Positions 48,611 to 58,828 of a stretch of DNA of 64,000 nt are shown here, piece by piece. Position numbers and translations under genes: made by a program. Origin of the DNA: Hyphomicrobiales bacterium (GTDB taxonomy: Bacteria; Pseudomonadota; Alphaproteobacteria; Rhizobiales; Devosiaceae); contig UCAU01000030.1 in the NCBI GenBank assembly GCA_900470445.1, forward strand, positions 1 to 64,000, read 5' to 3'. The notes under the pieces are model-generated. The model worked only from the letters and a program-made list of their open reading frames with translations. It did no database searches and had not been told where the DNA came from. The stretch's first letter is position 1. The number at the start of each line of letters is the position of its first letter.

Positions 48611-50394
48611 GCGCTTGCCTCCATAAACAGCGGCCGGACCCGGTCGAGGAAACCGTGGCCTTCTCCTAGCTCAGGCACGCAGGCGATGAGTCGCTTGGTG
48701 TAGTCGTGCTGCGGGTCGCGCAGCACCGCCTGCGTTTCTCCCTGTTCGACGATTTCGCCATTTTTCATAACCGCGACGCGGTCGCAGACTTGGGCCACGA
48801 CGCCGAAATCGTGGGTGATCAGGAGAAGGGCGAGACCGCGCCCGCGACGCAGGTTTTGCAGAAGGTCGAGAATGCGGGCCTGCACCGTGACATCGAGCGC
48901 GGTGGTCGGCTCGTCGGCGATGATGATGTCGGGGTTATTGGCGAGCGCCATGGCGATGCCGATGCGCTGGCGCTGGCCGCCTGAGAGTTCGTGGGGATAG
49001 GCGCTGGCGCGGCTTGCTGCATCGCGGATACCCACGGTTTCCATCAGTTCGACGGCGCGCTGGCGGGCCCCGTGCTTGCCGATGGGATTATGGGCGAGGA
49101 CTGCCTCGGCGATCTGGTGGCCGACCGAGAAGAGGGGATGGAGTGTCGTCAGCGGGTCCTGGAAGACATAGGCGACGCGGGAGCCGCGGAGGGCGATGAG
49201 TTCCTGCTCGCGCATCGACAGCACATCCTTGCCTTGGATATAGACGCCGCCATTGGTGATGACGCCGGGCGGCGAGGCGACCAGGCCCATCAGCGAGAGC
49301 GCCGTCACCGACTTGCCCGAGCCGCTTTCCCCGATGAGGCCGAGACACTCGCCTTTGCCGAGACGGAAGCTGATATCACGGACGGCGGGGGTTATGGAGG
49401 CGCCGGTATCGAAGCCGGTTGAAAGGTTTTCGACGACGAGGGCAGGGGCGTCCGAAAGGGTTGGGGCAGGCTTGGACTGGCGGCCGATTTTTGTGACCGG
49501 CATGGGGCGGCCGAGGGTGCCGGAACGGAGGCGCGGATCGAGCACGTCGCGGATGCCGTCGCCTAGCAAATTGATGCTCATGACCAGGAGGAAGATCATC
49601 ACGCCGGGAATGATCGAGGCATGCGGGCCGGTGAAGAGCTGGGCGCGGGCCTGGCCTAGCATAGAGCCTAAGTCCGATGTCGGCGGCTGGGCCCCGAGGC
49701 CGAGGAAGGAGAGGCCGGCGGTTTCAAGGATCATCCAGCCCACGGTGGTCGACATGGTGATGACAATGACAGGCAGGACATTGGGCAGCACTTCGGTGAA
49801 GAGGACCGCCGCGTGGCTCTTGCCCGAGAGGCGCGCGGCATCGACGAATTCGCGATTGCGGATCGAGACGGTGACGCCGCGAATATTGCGGGCAAAGAAG
49901 GGGATATTGACGAGCGCGATGGCGTAGAGAGCGTTGAGAAGGCCGGGTCCAAGCGCAGCGACGATGGCAATGGCCAAGAGGATATAGGGGAAGGCCATCA
50001 GCATATCGACAAAGCGCATGAGAATGCTGTCGGTCGCGCCGCGGGCATAGCCGGCGACAAGGCCGATGAGGGAGCCGAAGAAGGCCGCGAGGGCTGTGGC
50101 GCTAACCCCGACCAGTAACGAAACCTGTGTGCCCCAGATGAGGCGCGAAAAAATATCGCGGCCGAGGTGATCGGTGCCGAGGAGGTGCCCAGCGCTGAGC
50201 GGGGGCAGCAGGCGATTGGGTTGGTCGGTGATGTCCGGGTTTGGGATCGGGAGGATCGGCGCGAGAAGCGCCAGGATGACGATGAAGCCGAAAATGAAAA
50301 GACCGGCCGCAGCAAGGCGATTGGCCATCAGCAATTGCAGATTGCTGCGGCGCTTGCGGGCGGAGGTTGGGATGGGGACGATGAGATCGGTCAT
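48607..50394 (-). CDS. Fused permease-ATPase (DppC-DppD) of a peptide importer
   Basis: One 595-residue chain carries both a DppC-type permease and a DppD-type ATPase. The permease half (about residues 1-285) contains GTDHLGRDIFSRLIWGTQ, the EAA-like FVDAARLSGKSHAAVLF and LLGDGIRDVLDPRLRSG. A linker of about 30 residues leads to the ATPase half, with Walker A GESGSGKS, signature [15 protein letters not shown] and Walker B IIIADEPTTALD. The true start is the ATG at 50394, which overlaps the DppB stop; the longer frame upstream is a shadow. Such fusions are known but uncommon in alphaproteobacteria. Confidence 0.92.
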   Translation of the reverse strand: MTDLIVPIPTSARKRRSNLQLLMANRLAAAGLFIFGFIVILALLAPILPIPNPDITDQPNRLLPPLSAGHLLGTDHLGRDIFSRLIWGTQVSLLVGVSATALAAFFGSLIGLVAGYARGATDSILMRFVDMLMAFPYILLAIAIVAALGPGLLNALYAIALVNIPFFARNIRGVTVSIRNREFVDAARLSGKSHAAVLFTEVLPNVLPVIVITMSTTVGWMILETAGLSFLGLGAQPPTSDLGSMLGQARAQLFTGPHASIIPGVMIFLLVMSINLLGDGIRDVLDPRLRSGTLGRPMPVTKIGRQSKPAPTLSDAPALVVENLSTGFDTGASITPAVRDISFRLGKGECLGLIGESGSGKSVTALSLMGLVASPPGVITNGGVYIQGKDVLSMREQELIALRGSRVAYVFQDPLTTLHPLFSVGHQIAEAVLAHNPIGKHGARQRAVELMETVGIRDAASRASAYPHELSGGQRQRIGIAMALANNPDIIIADEPTTALDVTVQARILDLLQNLRRGRGLALLLITHDFGVVAQVCDRVAVMKNGEIVEQGETQAVLRDPQHDYTKRLIACVPELGEGHGFLDRVRPLFMEASA

Positions 50395-51338
50395 GCTTTG
50401 AGCCTTGGATCGAGCATGGCCTGCGCGACATCGGCCAGAAGATTGACGAGCACATAGACGGTGGCGGCAACGAGCACGCCGCCTTGCACCAGAAGCAGGT
50501 CGCGAGTGGAGACGGCCTTGACCAGCATTTGGCCGAGGCCGGGCCACTGGAACACGGTTTCGATATAAACCGCGCCGCCGAGCACGAAGCCGGCCTGAAT
50601 GCCGAGCACCGGAATGATGGAGACGAGTGCAGCGCGGAAGGCGTGACGATAGATAACCTTGTTTTCGCTAAGGCCCTTGGCACGGGCGGTGCGGATGAAA
50701 TCCTGACGCAGGACTTCGAGCATCGCGGCGCGGGTGAGGCGGGCGACAACGCCGGTGGCGACGATCGCGAGGGTAGAGGCCGGCAGGATCAGGTGGCGCA
50801 GGAGGTCGGGCAGGTCGCCGCCGCCATAGACGGCATACATGCCTGAGGCTGGCAGCAGGCGCCATTGCACGGCGAAGAACAGGATGAAGACCAGGCCAAG
50901 GAAGAAGGCCGGCATGGAAATGCCGATAAGGACAAAGAAGGTGACGATCCGGTCGGTCCAGTCGAACTGGCGCACTGCCGAGACGATGCCGGCGAGAATG
51001 CCGAGGACCGAACATATGACCAGCGACGCCCCGGCAAGGATCAGAGTGGCGCCAAAACGTTCAAGCACTTCATCGAGCACGGGCCGATTGAGAATATAGG
51101 AGCGGCCGAAATCGCCCTGGAGAAGGTTGCCGATCCAGATGACATATTGCTCGGGCCAGGAGCGATCGAGCCCAAGGGCGCGGTTGATGCGCGCGACATT
51201 GTCGGGCGTCGCATAGGAGCCGAGAAGGGCTTGGGCGGGATCGCCGGGGATCAGTTTCATCACCAGGAAGACGATGACGGAGAGGCCGAGGATGACGGGG
51301 ATCGCGGCCAGGAGGCGTTTGCCGATATAGGCGGTCAT
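50391..51338 (-). CDS. Peptide ABC transporter permease (DppB class)
   Basis: A 315-residue permease with six hydrophobic segments. The DppB pattern is clear: IVFLVMKLIPGDPAQALLGS, RALGLDRSWPEQYVIWIGNL and the EAA-like LEVLRQDFIRTARAKGLSEN. The ATG at 51338 follows AAGGAGG. It is the first of the two membrane components. Confidence 0.92.
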   Translation of the reverse strand: MTAYIGKRLLAAIPVILGLSVIVFLVMKLIPGDPAQALLGSYATPDNVARINRALGLDRSWPEQYVIWIGNLLQGDFGRSYILNRPVLDEVLERFGATLILAGASLVICSVLGILAGIVSAVRQFDWTDRIVTFFVLIGISMPAFFLGLVFILFFAVQWRLLPASGMYAVYGGGDLPDLLRHLILPASTLAIVATGVVARLTRAAMLEVLRQDFIRTARAKGLSENKVIYRHAFRAALVSIIPVLGIQAGFVLGGAVYIETVFQWPGLGQMLVKAVSTRDLLLVQGGVLVAATVYVLVNLLADVAQAMLDPRLKA

Positions 51339-51362
51339 GGGGGCCTCCTTTTTGGCGGTGCG

Positions 51363-51405
51363 GGTGGGGAGAACCCCCACCTAGCCTCCCCCTGATTGGG
51401 GGAGG
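51363..51405 (-). other. Two stem-loops between binding protein and permease genes
   Basis: Two perfect hairpins lie in tandem. The first (51363-51381) pairs GGTGGGG with CCCCACC, and the second (51385-51405) pairs CCTCCCCC with GGGGGAGG. Each has a 5-base loop. They match in position the hairpins at 16907, 34700 and 58779. Confidence 0.75.
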
Positions 51406-51461
51406 GATGGATCGCGTATTGTTGTGGGCGATGGTTTGCAGCTGGTGGGGTGCTCCCAACC

Positions 51462-53030
51462 CTACTGTTTGGTCACGTCTCGCAGGACCAGTGAGAAGTC
51501 CGGCTGCAGTTCGAAATTGCCCACGGCGCTGGTGACGACGGCGTTTTGCTTCCAGTTGGCGACGAAGAGCCAGGGAGCGTCTTCGTGGGTGATGGCCTGG
51601 ACTTGCTTGTAGAGTTCGCCGCGCTCTGCCGGATCGGTGGAGAGACGCGCCTTGTCCAGAAGGTCGTCGACTTCCGGGTTGGAATAATAGGACGAGTTGA
51701 AGCCGCCTTCCGCCGGGAAAGCCGCCGTGCGAAGGGTCAGGAAGGGCAGGGTGTCGGGGTCGGAAGTCATCCAGGCCATTTCGGCCATGTCGCCCTTGCC
51801 TTCCAGGCCGGGATTCACTTCGGAGAGGAAGGTGTTCCACTCGTAGGTCTTGATCTCGACATCGAGCCCGACGGCGGCGAGATCGGCCTGGATGGCCGTG
51901 CCCATGGGGACGGGATCGAGCATGCCCGAGCCCCCTTCGGTGACGAGGAAGGTGAGCTTGGCGCCTTCAGCGCCGGCTTCTGCAAGGAGCGCCTTGGCTT
52001 TTTCTGGATCATAGGGATAGGGCGCCACGTCTTGGTTATAGGCCCAGTTGAAGGCGGGCGGGATGGGGCCAGAGGAGACGTCGGCCGTGCCTTGCAGCAC
52101 GTCGTTAACGAGGCTCTCCTTGTTGACCGCGTAGTTCACCGCCTGACGCACGCGCTTATCGGCAAACGGGCCGTCCTTGGCGTTGAGCATGACATACCAG
52201 ACATGGGGCCCGACGGCTTCCACCACCTGGTAATTGGCGTCGCTGGCGAACTGGGCGACGTTGTCTGGCGGGGTTTCGAGCAGCACGTCGATGCCGCCCG
52301 AGAGCATTTCGGCAACGCGGGTATTGGCGTCGGTGATCGGGCGGAAGATGACCGCTTCGAGCGAGGGAGCGCCGTCCCAATAGGCATCGTTGCGCGAGGC
52401 GACGACGCTGGTATTGGACTGCCATTCCTCGAACTTGAAGGGGCCGGTGCCGACAGGATGGCGACCGTAATCGGCGCCATATTGCTCGACTGCGGCGGGC
52501 GAGACGATGAGGCCGGTGGGGGAGGCCAGATTGCTCATGAAGGGGGCGAAGGCTTCGTTGAGGGTGAATTTGACCGTCAGGTCATCCACCACTTCGACGT
52601 CCTTGACCGAGGAGAAGAAGAAGGCGAGCGGGAAGGGGCCGGTCGAGGCGAAGGGGTGGTCTTCCTTCAACATGCGATCGAAGTTGAATTTCACCGCTTC
52701 GGCGTTGAACGGGGTGCCGTCGTGAAAGGTGACGCCTTCGCGGAGGTTGAAGACGTATTCGAGGCCATCTTCGGAAATGGTCCAGTCGGTGGCAAGCGCC
52801 GGTTCGATCTCCAGCGTGCCCGGGGTGTTGCGCACGAGGCCATCGTAAATGTTGACGGCGATGCGGAAATCGTTGGCGGCGGTCGAGACATGCGGATCGA
52901 GCGATGCTGGCTCGGCGATCTGCCCCACCACCAGAATATTGGGTGGCGTCTGTGCCATGGCCGGAGAAACCAGGGCAAAAGCGGTGGCGGCGAGCAGGAG
53001 CGGCGCTAGGCCTTTCCAGGTGCGGATCAT
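51462..53030 (-). CDS. Peptide ABC transporter binding protein (family 5)
   Basis: A 522-residue periplasmic protein. The start is the ATG at 53030 behind AAGGAGG. The signal peptide ends at SPAMA before Gln. Family features include GQIAEPASLDPHVSTAANDF, FHDGTPFNAEAVKFNFDRM and GTGPFKFEEW. The tail contains PGLEGKGDMAEMAWMTSDPD, a usual DppA region. It heads the operon with DppB, DppCD, DppF, a GntR regulator and an M42 peptidase, so peptides are the most likely cargo. Confidence 0.92.
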   Translation of the reverse strand: MIRTWKGLAPLLLAATAFALVSPAMAQTPPNILVVGQIAEPASLDPHVSTAANDFRIAVNIYDGLVRNTPGTLEIEPALATDWTISEDGLEYVFNLREGVTFHDGTPFNAEAVKFNFDRMLKEDHPFASTGPFPLAFFFSSVKDVEVVDDLTVKFTLNEAFAPFMSNLASPTGLIVSPAAVEQYGADYGRHPVGTGPFKFEEWQSNTSVVASRNDAYWDGAPSLEAVIFRPITDANTRVAEMLSGGIDVLLETPPDNVAQFASDANYQVVEAVGPHVWYVMLNAKDGPFADKRVRQAVNYAVNKESLVNDVLQGTADVSSGPIPPAFNWAYNQDVAPYPYDPEKAKALLAEAGAEGAKLTFLVTEGGSGMLDPVPMGTAIQADLAAVGLDVEIKTYEWNTFLSEVNPGLEGKGDMAEMAWMTSDPDTLPFLTLRTAAFPAEGGFNSSYYSNPEVDDLLDKARLSTDPAERGELYKQVQAITHEDAPWLFVANWKQNAVVTSAVGNFELQPDFSLVLRDVTKQ

Positions 53031-53096
53031 TGATAACCTCCTTGCGTTCCCTCGCCCTTGCCTTGCGGTGGGGACCGTGTGAGAAGGGCTTGCATA

Positions 53097-53141
53097 ATTT
53101 ATCATCATAAATTTTCCATCTGTCAATTTATGATGATAAAT
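53097..53141. promoter_or_regulatory. Long AT-rich palindrome, probable GntR operator
   Basis: ATTTATCATCATAAATT (53097-53113) and its exact inverse AATTTATGATGATAAAT (53125-53141) lie 11 bases apart. Each half is itself dyad-like (ATTTAT-N4-ATAAAT), so two regulator dimers could bind. The site is in the divergent promoter of the peptide operon and the DUF1028 gene. Confidence 0.8.
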
Positions 53142-53160
53142 AACTTGAAGAGGATGTTGC

Positions 53161-53814
53161 ATGACCTTTTCCATCGTCGCTCGCGATCCACAAACTGGCG
53201 CCTTTGGCATTGCCACTGCGACGGCCGGGCCGATGGTGGGGGCTTTGGTGCCCCATACACGCAGTGGCCGCGGTGCGGCGGCGACGCAGGCGATGACCAA
53301 TCCGTATCTTGCGTTCGATGCTTTGGAGCTGCTTGATGGGCGAGATGCCGAAGCGGCTTTGCAGGCAGCGTTGGCTAGGGATGAAGAGGCTGCTTTGCGG
53401 CAGATGATTGTCGTTGATCAGGTTGGCAGGACCGCGGCATGGACCGGCCAAAGCTGTATCGCTTTTGCGGGGCATCTTTGCGGCGACGGCGTGGCTGTTG
53501 CTGGAAACATGCTCGCGGGTCCAGAGGTGATTGCCGACATGCTTTCAGCATATCTGTCGCTTAAGGGAAAAGTCGGTTTCGCATCGACTCTGCTTGGCGC
53601 GCTCAACGCAGGTGCCGAGACTGGGGGCGATATCAGGGGCATCGGTTCAGCGGCGTTGCGGGTTCATGGCGCCGAGTCCTTCGCCGAAGTCGACATAAGG
53701 GTGGATTGGTCAAAGGAGCCACTGGTTGACCTCCAAGGGCTGCTTGATCGGGCGTCTGGCGGTCCTTATGCTGAGTTTTTCTCAACGTTGCCGAGGCGTG
53801 CTGGGCATTTCTGA
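53161..53814 (+). CDS. DUF1028 protein (Ntn-hydrolase-like)
   Basis: A 217-residue protein of the DUF1028 family, which shares the Ntn-hydrolase fold. The start MTFSIVARDPQTGAFGIATA is typical, as are the glycine-rich GRGAAATQAMTNPYLAFDAL and VAGNMLAGPEVIADML segments. It shares a palindromic promoter with the peptide operon, suggesting an amidase or peptide-hydrolysing role beside the M42 peptidase. Biochemical function of the family is poorly known. Confidence 0.8.
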   Translation: MTFSIVARDPQTGAFGIATATAGPMVGALVPHTRSGRGAAATQAMTNPYLAFDALELLDGRDAEAALQAALARDEEAALRQMIVVDQVGRTAAWTGQSCIAFAGHLCGDGVAVAGNMLAGPEVIADMLSAYLSLKGKVGFASTLLGALNAGAETGGDIRGIGSAALRVHGAESFAEVDIRVDWSKEPLVDLQGLLDRASGGPYAEFFSTLPRRAGHF

Positions 53815-53856
53815 GCGCTAGTGGGTAGGAGCTTACGGTTGGGAAGCATCCCTCTC

Positions 53857-53898
53857 TAGACCATAGTCCTCACTCGATAGACCATAGTCCTCACTCGA
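53857..53898. repeat. 21-bp tandem duplication
   Basis: A 21-base unit beginning TAGACCATAGTCCTCAC is repeated exactly twice (53857-53877 and 53878-53898) in the gap between two convergent genes. It looks like a recent slippage duplication. Confidence 0.9.
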
Positions 53899-53949
53899 TC
53901 AGTTGTTCCTGCTAAAGCACAGCCGATATAGTGGGACACTTAGCTGCGG

Positions 53950-55020
<1,071 letters not shown>

Positions 55021-55030
55021 GATTGCTCCT

Positions 55031-56947
55031 TCAGCTCTGGCGTAGCCAGACCAGCATTTCGCCGGGCTCGCGATTGTCCCAAAGGTGGTATGGCACGAGG
55101 CGGGCTTGCTCGGTTTCGGTCTCGGGCGCCTTGTCGGAATAAAGCGCGTCGCCCCAGTTTTCGGCGGTTTCGCGCAGCACCGGGATGTCGATGGCGATGG
55201 CGCCGCGGAGGTCTGGAATTGTTGCGGTCTGTGCCTCCCCGAGTCCACGCTGTAGGAGGATCGAGTTGAGCCCGGTGCCATTGTCGGTGCCTTCGAGGCA
55301 ATAAACCAGCGGACCACGCATGACAGCGACGCGCCCGGCATCGTGCCGAACGGAGGGATGGGCGCGGAGGGTTCGTGGCTCGAGCGGCAGGTCGAGGGTG
55401 ACAGCGTCGCCCTTTTGCCATTCGCGCGCGATGCGGACATAGCCATCGGTTGACGCCGCGGCGATGTCCTGTGCCTGCCCATTCACTGCCAACTTGGCGC
55501 CGTGGGCCCAGGCCGGAATGCGGAGGGATACGGCGAACCAAGCCGCTGCTTCGGGCTCGACGCTGATGTCGATGTTGCCCGACCACGGATAGTTGGTCTT
55601 CTGGGTCAGTGTGAATTTTGCGCCATTGGCAAGTTCAACGCGCGCTTGGCTCTCAGCATAGAGATGCACGGCGATTTCGTCGTCGGCGACGGCGTAGATG
55701 TAGGAACCGAGCGAGGTGACGAGGCGGGCGATATTAGGCGGGCAGCAGGGGCAGGGGTGCCAGGTCCAACGGTGGTGCTTGCCGGTCGACTCCAGCGGAT
55801 TGTCGTAAAAGAAAGTCTTTCCATCGGTCGAAAGGCCTGTGATGGCGCCGTTGTAGAGAGCCTGCTCCATCGTGTCTGCGTAGCGCCGGTTGAGGCCGCG
55901 ACCAAGCATGCGGGAGGCCCAGAAGACGAGGCCGACCGAAGCGCAGGTTTCGGCATAGGCGGTGTCGTTTGGAAGGTCGTAATAGTCGGTGAAGCCTTCG
56001 TTGGCTTCCGCTGGCCCAATGCCGCCGGTGATGTACATCTGCTTTTGGGTGAGGTCGGCCCAGAGTGTTTCGAGTGCCGAGGTCAGGCTGTCGTCATTGT
56101 ACTCGGTGGCGAGATCGGCCATGGCCGAATAGAGATACATGGCGCGCACGGCATGTCCGACGACCTTGGTCTGTTCGCGCACTGGCAGGTGCGACTGGTT
56201 GTATTCCAGGGTATTTTTCTGAACGCCCTTAGGATCGCGGTTTTGCGCGATGGCTTCCTCGATGAAGAAGTGCGGCTCCTGTCCTCGCTCGTCCACAAAG
56301 AACTTGGCAAGGTCCATGTATTCCTGCTTGCCGGTGACGCGCGCGAGCTTGACGAGCGCCAACTCGACCTCTTCATGGCCGCAATAACCACGAACCTGGC
56401 CCGGTCCGCGCCCGAATTTCTTGACGCAGTAATCTGCCATGCGGCTCATGACATCGAGGAACTTGCGCTTGCCGGTAGCTTGGTAATAGGCCACGGCGCC
56501 TTCGATCATATGGCCGGCACAGTAGAGCTCGTGGAAATCGCGCAGGTTGGTCCATTTCCATTCGGGCTTGATGCGCTGGAAGAATGAGCTGAGGTAGCCG
56601 TCGGGGTCCTGCAGCTTTTCGTACATATCGATGATGGCATCGGCCCGCGCCTCCAGCTCTGGATTGGGCTTGCGATAGAGCGAATAGGCGATGGTCTCGA
56701 TCGACTTGCCGAGATCGCTGTCCCAGAACATCTGCGGGGTGCCCAGCCAATGGAGAATCGGAATGACGATGCCGGGGCTCGGAACGTCGGGATTGATCTG
56801 GTCGAGCATGCCGGCGGCAACACAACGGTCGAGCAGGATGGCGGCGGTGTGGTCGCACACCGCTTCCTGCCAGTCGCCCCAGTAGCCACCGACAGTGACG
56901 GAAGGAACGGGCAGCGGGCGAAACTGGCGATTGGGAGCGATAGTCAT
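55031..56947 (-). CDS. GH127-family glycoside hydrolase (beta-L-arabinofuranosidase family)
   Basis: A 638-residue enzyme from the ATG at 56947; an ATG at 56971 overlaps the permease stop and is an alternative. The zinc and catalytic set of the family is present: E333 and C335 in YAETCASVG, and C401/C402 in HPCPCCPPN. An alpha/alpha-barrel is followed by beta domains, matching HypBA1 in length (about 650). No signal peptide is seen, so it acts in the cytoplasm on imported short arabinosides, releasing L-arabinose. The sugar specificity within GH127 cannot be settled from sequence alone. Confidence 0.9.
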   Translation of the reverse strand: MTIAPNRQFRPLPVPSVTVGGYWGDWQEAVCDHTAAILLDRCVAAGMLDQINPDVPSPGIVIPILHWLGTPQMFWDSDLGKSIETIAYSLYRKPNPELEARADAIIDMYEKLQDPDGYLSSFFQRIKPEWKWTNLRDFHELYCAGHMIEGAVAYYQATGKRKFLDVMSRMADYCVKKFGRGPGQVRGYCGHEEVELALVKLARVTGKQEYMDLAKFFVDERGQEPHFFIEEAIAQNRDPKGVQKNTLEYNQSHLPVREQTKVVGHAVRAMYLYSAMADLATEYNDDSLTSALETLWADLTQKQMYITGGIGPAEANEGFTDYYDLPNDTAYAETCASVGLVFWASRMLGRGLNRRYADTMEQALYNGAITGLSTDGKTFFYDNPLESTGKHHRWTWHPCPCCPPNIARLVTSLGSYIYAVADDEIAVHLYAESQARVELANGAKFTLTQKTNYPWSGNIDISVEPEAAAWFAVSLRIPAWAHGAKLAVNGQAQDIAAASTDGYVRIAREWQKGDAVTLDLPLEPRTLRAHPSVRHDAGRVAVMRGPLVYCLEGTDNGTGLNSILLQRGLGEAQTATIPDLRGAIAIDIPVLRETAENWGDALYSDKAPETETEQARLVPYHLWDNREPGEMLVWLRQS

Positions 56948-56967
56948 ATTGACACCTGTATGTGCGA

Positions 56968-57834
56968 TCATTTTACGGCGCCGGCCATGAGGCCGCGCAT
57001 GTAGTAGCGTTGGAGAAGCAGGAAGATGGCGAGGCAGGGGATGGTCATGACCATCACGCCGGCCTGCACCGCTCCCCAGTTGATGGCACCCAGCCGGCCG
57101 GCGCGAACGGCCGTCATCAGCACTGGCAGGGTGTATTTGTCATTGTCCGAAAGCAGGATCAGTGCCGCCAGGAACTCGTTCCAGGCATTGAGGAAAGCAA
57201 AGATCGCAACCGTAGCTACGCCCGGCATGACCAGGGGCAACAGCACGCGCACTAGCAACTTGATGTCGCGTGCGCCGTCGATGCGGGCGGCTTCCTCGAT
57301 CTCGCGGGGCACCGCATCGAAGGCGTTGCGCATCATGAAGACCGAGAAGGGCAGTTGCAGCGTCACGTAGACAAGGATCAGCCCAACGAGCGAATTGTTT
57401 AGGCCTAGTCTTGCGAGGATGATGAAGAGCGGGGTCAGGATGGACTGGAACGGGATCATCAACGTGGCGATGATCAGGATGAAGAACACGTTCTTGAACG
57501 GGAAGCGGTAGCGCGAGAAGCCGTAGCCGGCGAGCAGCGACACGATCACCGTCAACACGACCGTGCTGAGCGAGACAAGCAGAGAATTGAAGGTGTGCTG
57601 CCAGACGCCTGAACCAAAGGTGTCGAGGGTGGCATAGCTGTCGAAGCTGATACCCGTTGTAGGCCAGGGTGGCAGGGGCGGGGTCTGGGATTCGCTGCCG
57701 CTGCGGAGGGACGATAGCCCGGCCCAGAAAAACGGGGCGAGGAAGAAGAACGAGGCGACGAGCCCGAACCCGTGAAAGCCTAACCCGCCCATAAATTTGC
57801 GCCGGGCACGGGCCTGTTTCGTTGCGGCACTCAT
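56968..57834 (-). CDS. Sugar ABC transporter permease (MalG class)
   Basis: A 288-residue permease with six hydrophobic segments. The EAA loop reads EIEEAARIDGARDIKLLVRV and the C terminus LLLQRYYMRGLMAGAVK is the classic MalG ending. It overlaps the MalF-type gene by 4 bases and runs up to the glycosidase gene, so it is translated from one operon with them. Confidence 0.93.
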   Translation of the reverse strand: MSAATKQARARRKFMGGLGFHGFGLVASFFFLAPFFWAGLSSLRSGSESQTPPLPPWPTTGISFDSYATLDTFGSGVWQHTFNSLLVSLSTVVLTVIVSLLAGYGFSRYRFPFKNVFFILIIATLMIPFQSILTPLFIILARLGLNNSLVGLILVYVTLQLPFSVFMMRNAFDAVPREIEEAARIDGARDIKLLVRVLLPLVMPGVATVAIFAFLNAWNEFLAALILLSDNDKYTLPVLMTAVRAGRLGAINWGAVQAGVMVMTIPCLAIFLLLQRYYMRGLMAGAVK

Positions 57835-58757
57835 TTGTCGTCTCCGACGCGGAGCAGCCAGAGCTGGACGACGCTGAGCGCCACCAGAATGCCGAGAAGG
57901 ACGATGGAAAGCGCCGAGCCATAGCCGAGCTGGAACGACACGAAGGACTGGTTGAAGATATAATAGACCACAGAGATCATGCGGTTTTGCGGGCCTCCGC
58001 TGGTCATGATGTAGAACTGGTCAAAGGCCAGCACCGAGCCTGTGACAGAGAGGATCAAGGACAGGGCGAGCGTGCGGCGCATCAGCGGCAGCGTGAGAAA
58101 GCGGAATCGCTGCCAGCGGCTCGCGCCGTCGATGCGGGCGGCTTCGATGAGGTCGGTGGGGATGGATTGGAGCCCTGTGAGCAGGATGATCATGGTGAAG
58201 CCCACGATCTTCCAGACCACCATTGCGATGATGGTGGGGAACGCATTGTTGAAGGTGGCGAGAAGATTGGCGCTGCGGCCGGTGACGCCGAACAGGCGCA
58301 GGAGGGGGCTGAAAAGGCCGCTATCCACATTGGCGAGCCAGACCCAGAGTAGGGAAGCCGTCGCCAAGCCAACGACCACCGGCAAGAAGAAAATGGTGCG
58401 ATAGGCGCTGACGCCGCGCCGTTCGTTTTGAACGAAGAGGGCTAGCGGAAAAGCCAGGGCGAAAATCGCAATGGTGGCGATGACGGTATAATAGGCGGTG
58501 AAACTCAGCGCCGCCGCAAAGCGCGTGTCGCTGAACATGCGCGAATAATTGCCCAGTCCAATCCAGCTTGGTTGGCCCAGCAATGGCCAGTTGTGAAAGC
58601 TCATCCAGACGGTGAACAGCACGGGAATGACGAAGAAGATCGTCACGAGGATTATGGCCGGCGTTATATAGAGCAGCCCCTGCCACTGGCGGTTTTTGCG
58701 CGCGCGACGGCGTGGCTTGATGGCTGCCGCAAGTGGAGTGGCGGTGGTCATGGACAT
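57831..58757 (-). CDS. Sugar ABC transporter permease (MalF class)
   Basis: A 308-residue permease. An N-terminal basic stretch (KPRRRARKNRQW) precedes the first helix (LLYITPAIILVTIFFVIPVL). The EAA loop is LIEAARIDGASRWQRFRFL. An ATG at 58751 is an alternative start. It pairs with the MalG-type permease and receives sugar from the binding protein encoded upstream. Confidence 0.93.
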   Translation of the reverse strand: MSMTTATPLAAAIKPRRRARKNRQWQGLLYITPAIILVTIFFVIPVLFTVWMSFHNWPLLGQPSWIGLGNYSRMFSDTRFAAALSFTAYYTVIATIAIFALAFPLALFVQNERRGVSAYRTIFFLPVVVGLATASLLWVWLANVDSGLFSPLLRLFGVTGRSANLLATFNNAFPTIIAMVVWKIVGFTMIILLTGLQSIPTDLIEAARIDGASRWQRFRFLTLPLMRRTLALSLILSVTGSVLAFDQFYIMTSGGPQNRMISVVYYIFNQSFVSFQLGYGSALSIVLLGILVALSVVQLWLLRVGDDK

Positions 58758-58778
58758 GAATGGAATCCGGTTGAAGAT

Positions 58779-58819
58779 GCGGGAGGCCCCGGCTGAATGG
58801 CTTCAGCAGAGCCTCCCGC
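58779..58819 (-). other. Two-level stem-loop between binding protein and permease genes
   Basis: A perfect 9-bp outer stem GCGGGAGGC/GCCTCCCGC encloses an inner 6-bp stem GCTGAA/TTCAGC. It is the fourth hairpin found at this exact position in an importer operon of this window. Confidence 0.75.
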
Positions 58820-58828
58820 TTTTCCCCA

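Noticed and set aside
51546..53009. 487-residue plus-strand open frame
   Set aside because: It is a glycine- and glutamate-rich shadow of the peptide-binding protein gene, which has a signal peptide and family motifs on the other strand.
55502..56587. 361-residue plus-strand open frame
   Set aside because: It is antisense to the GH127 enzyme with its conserved cysteine motif; no family resemblance.
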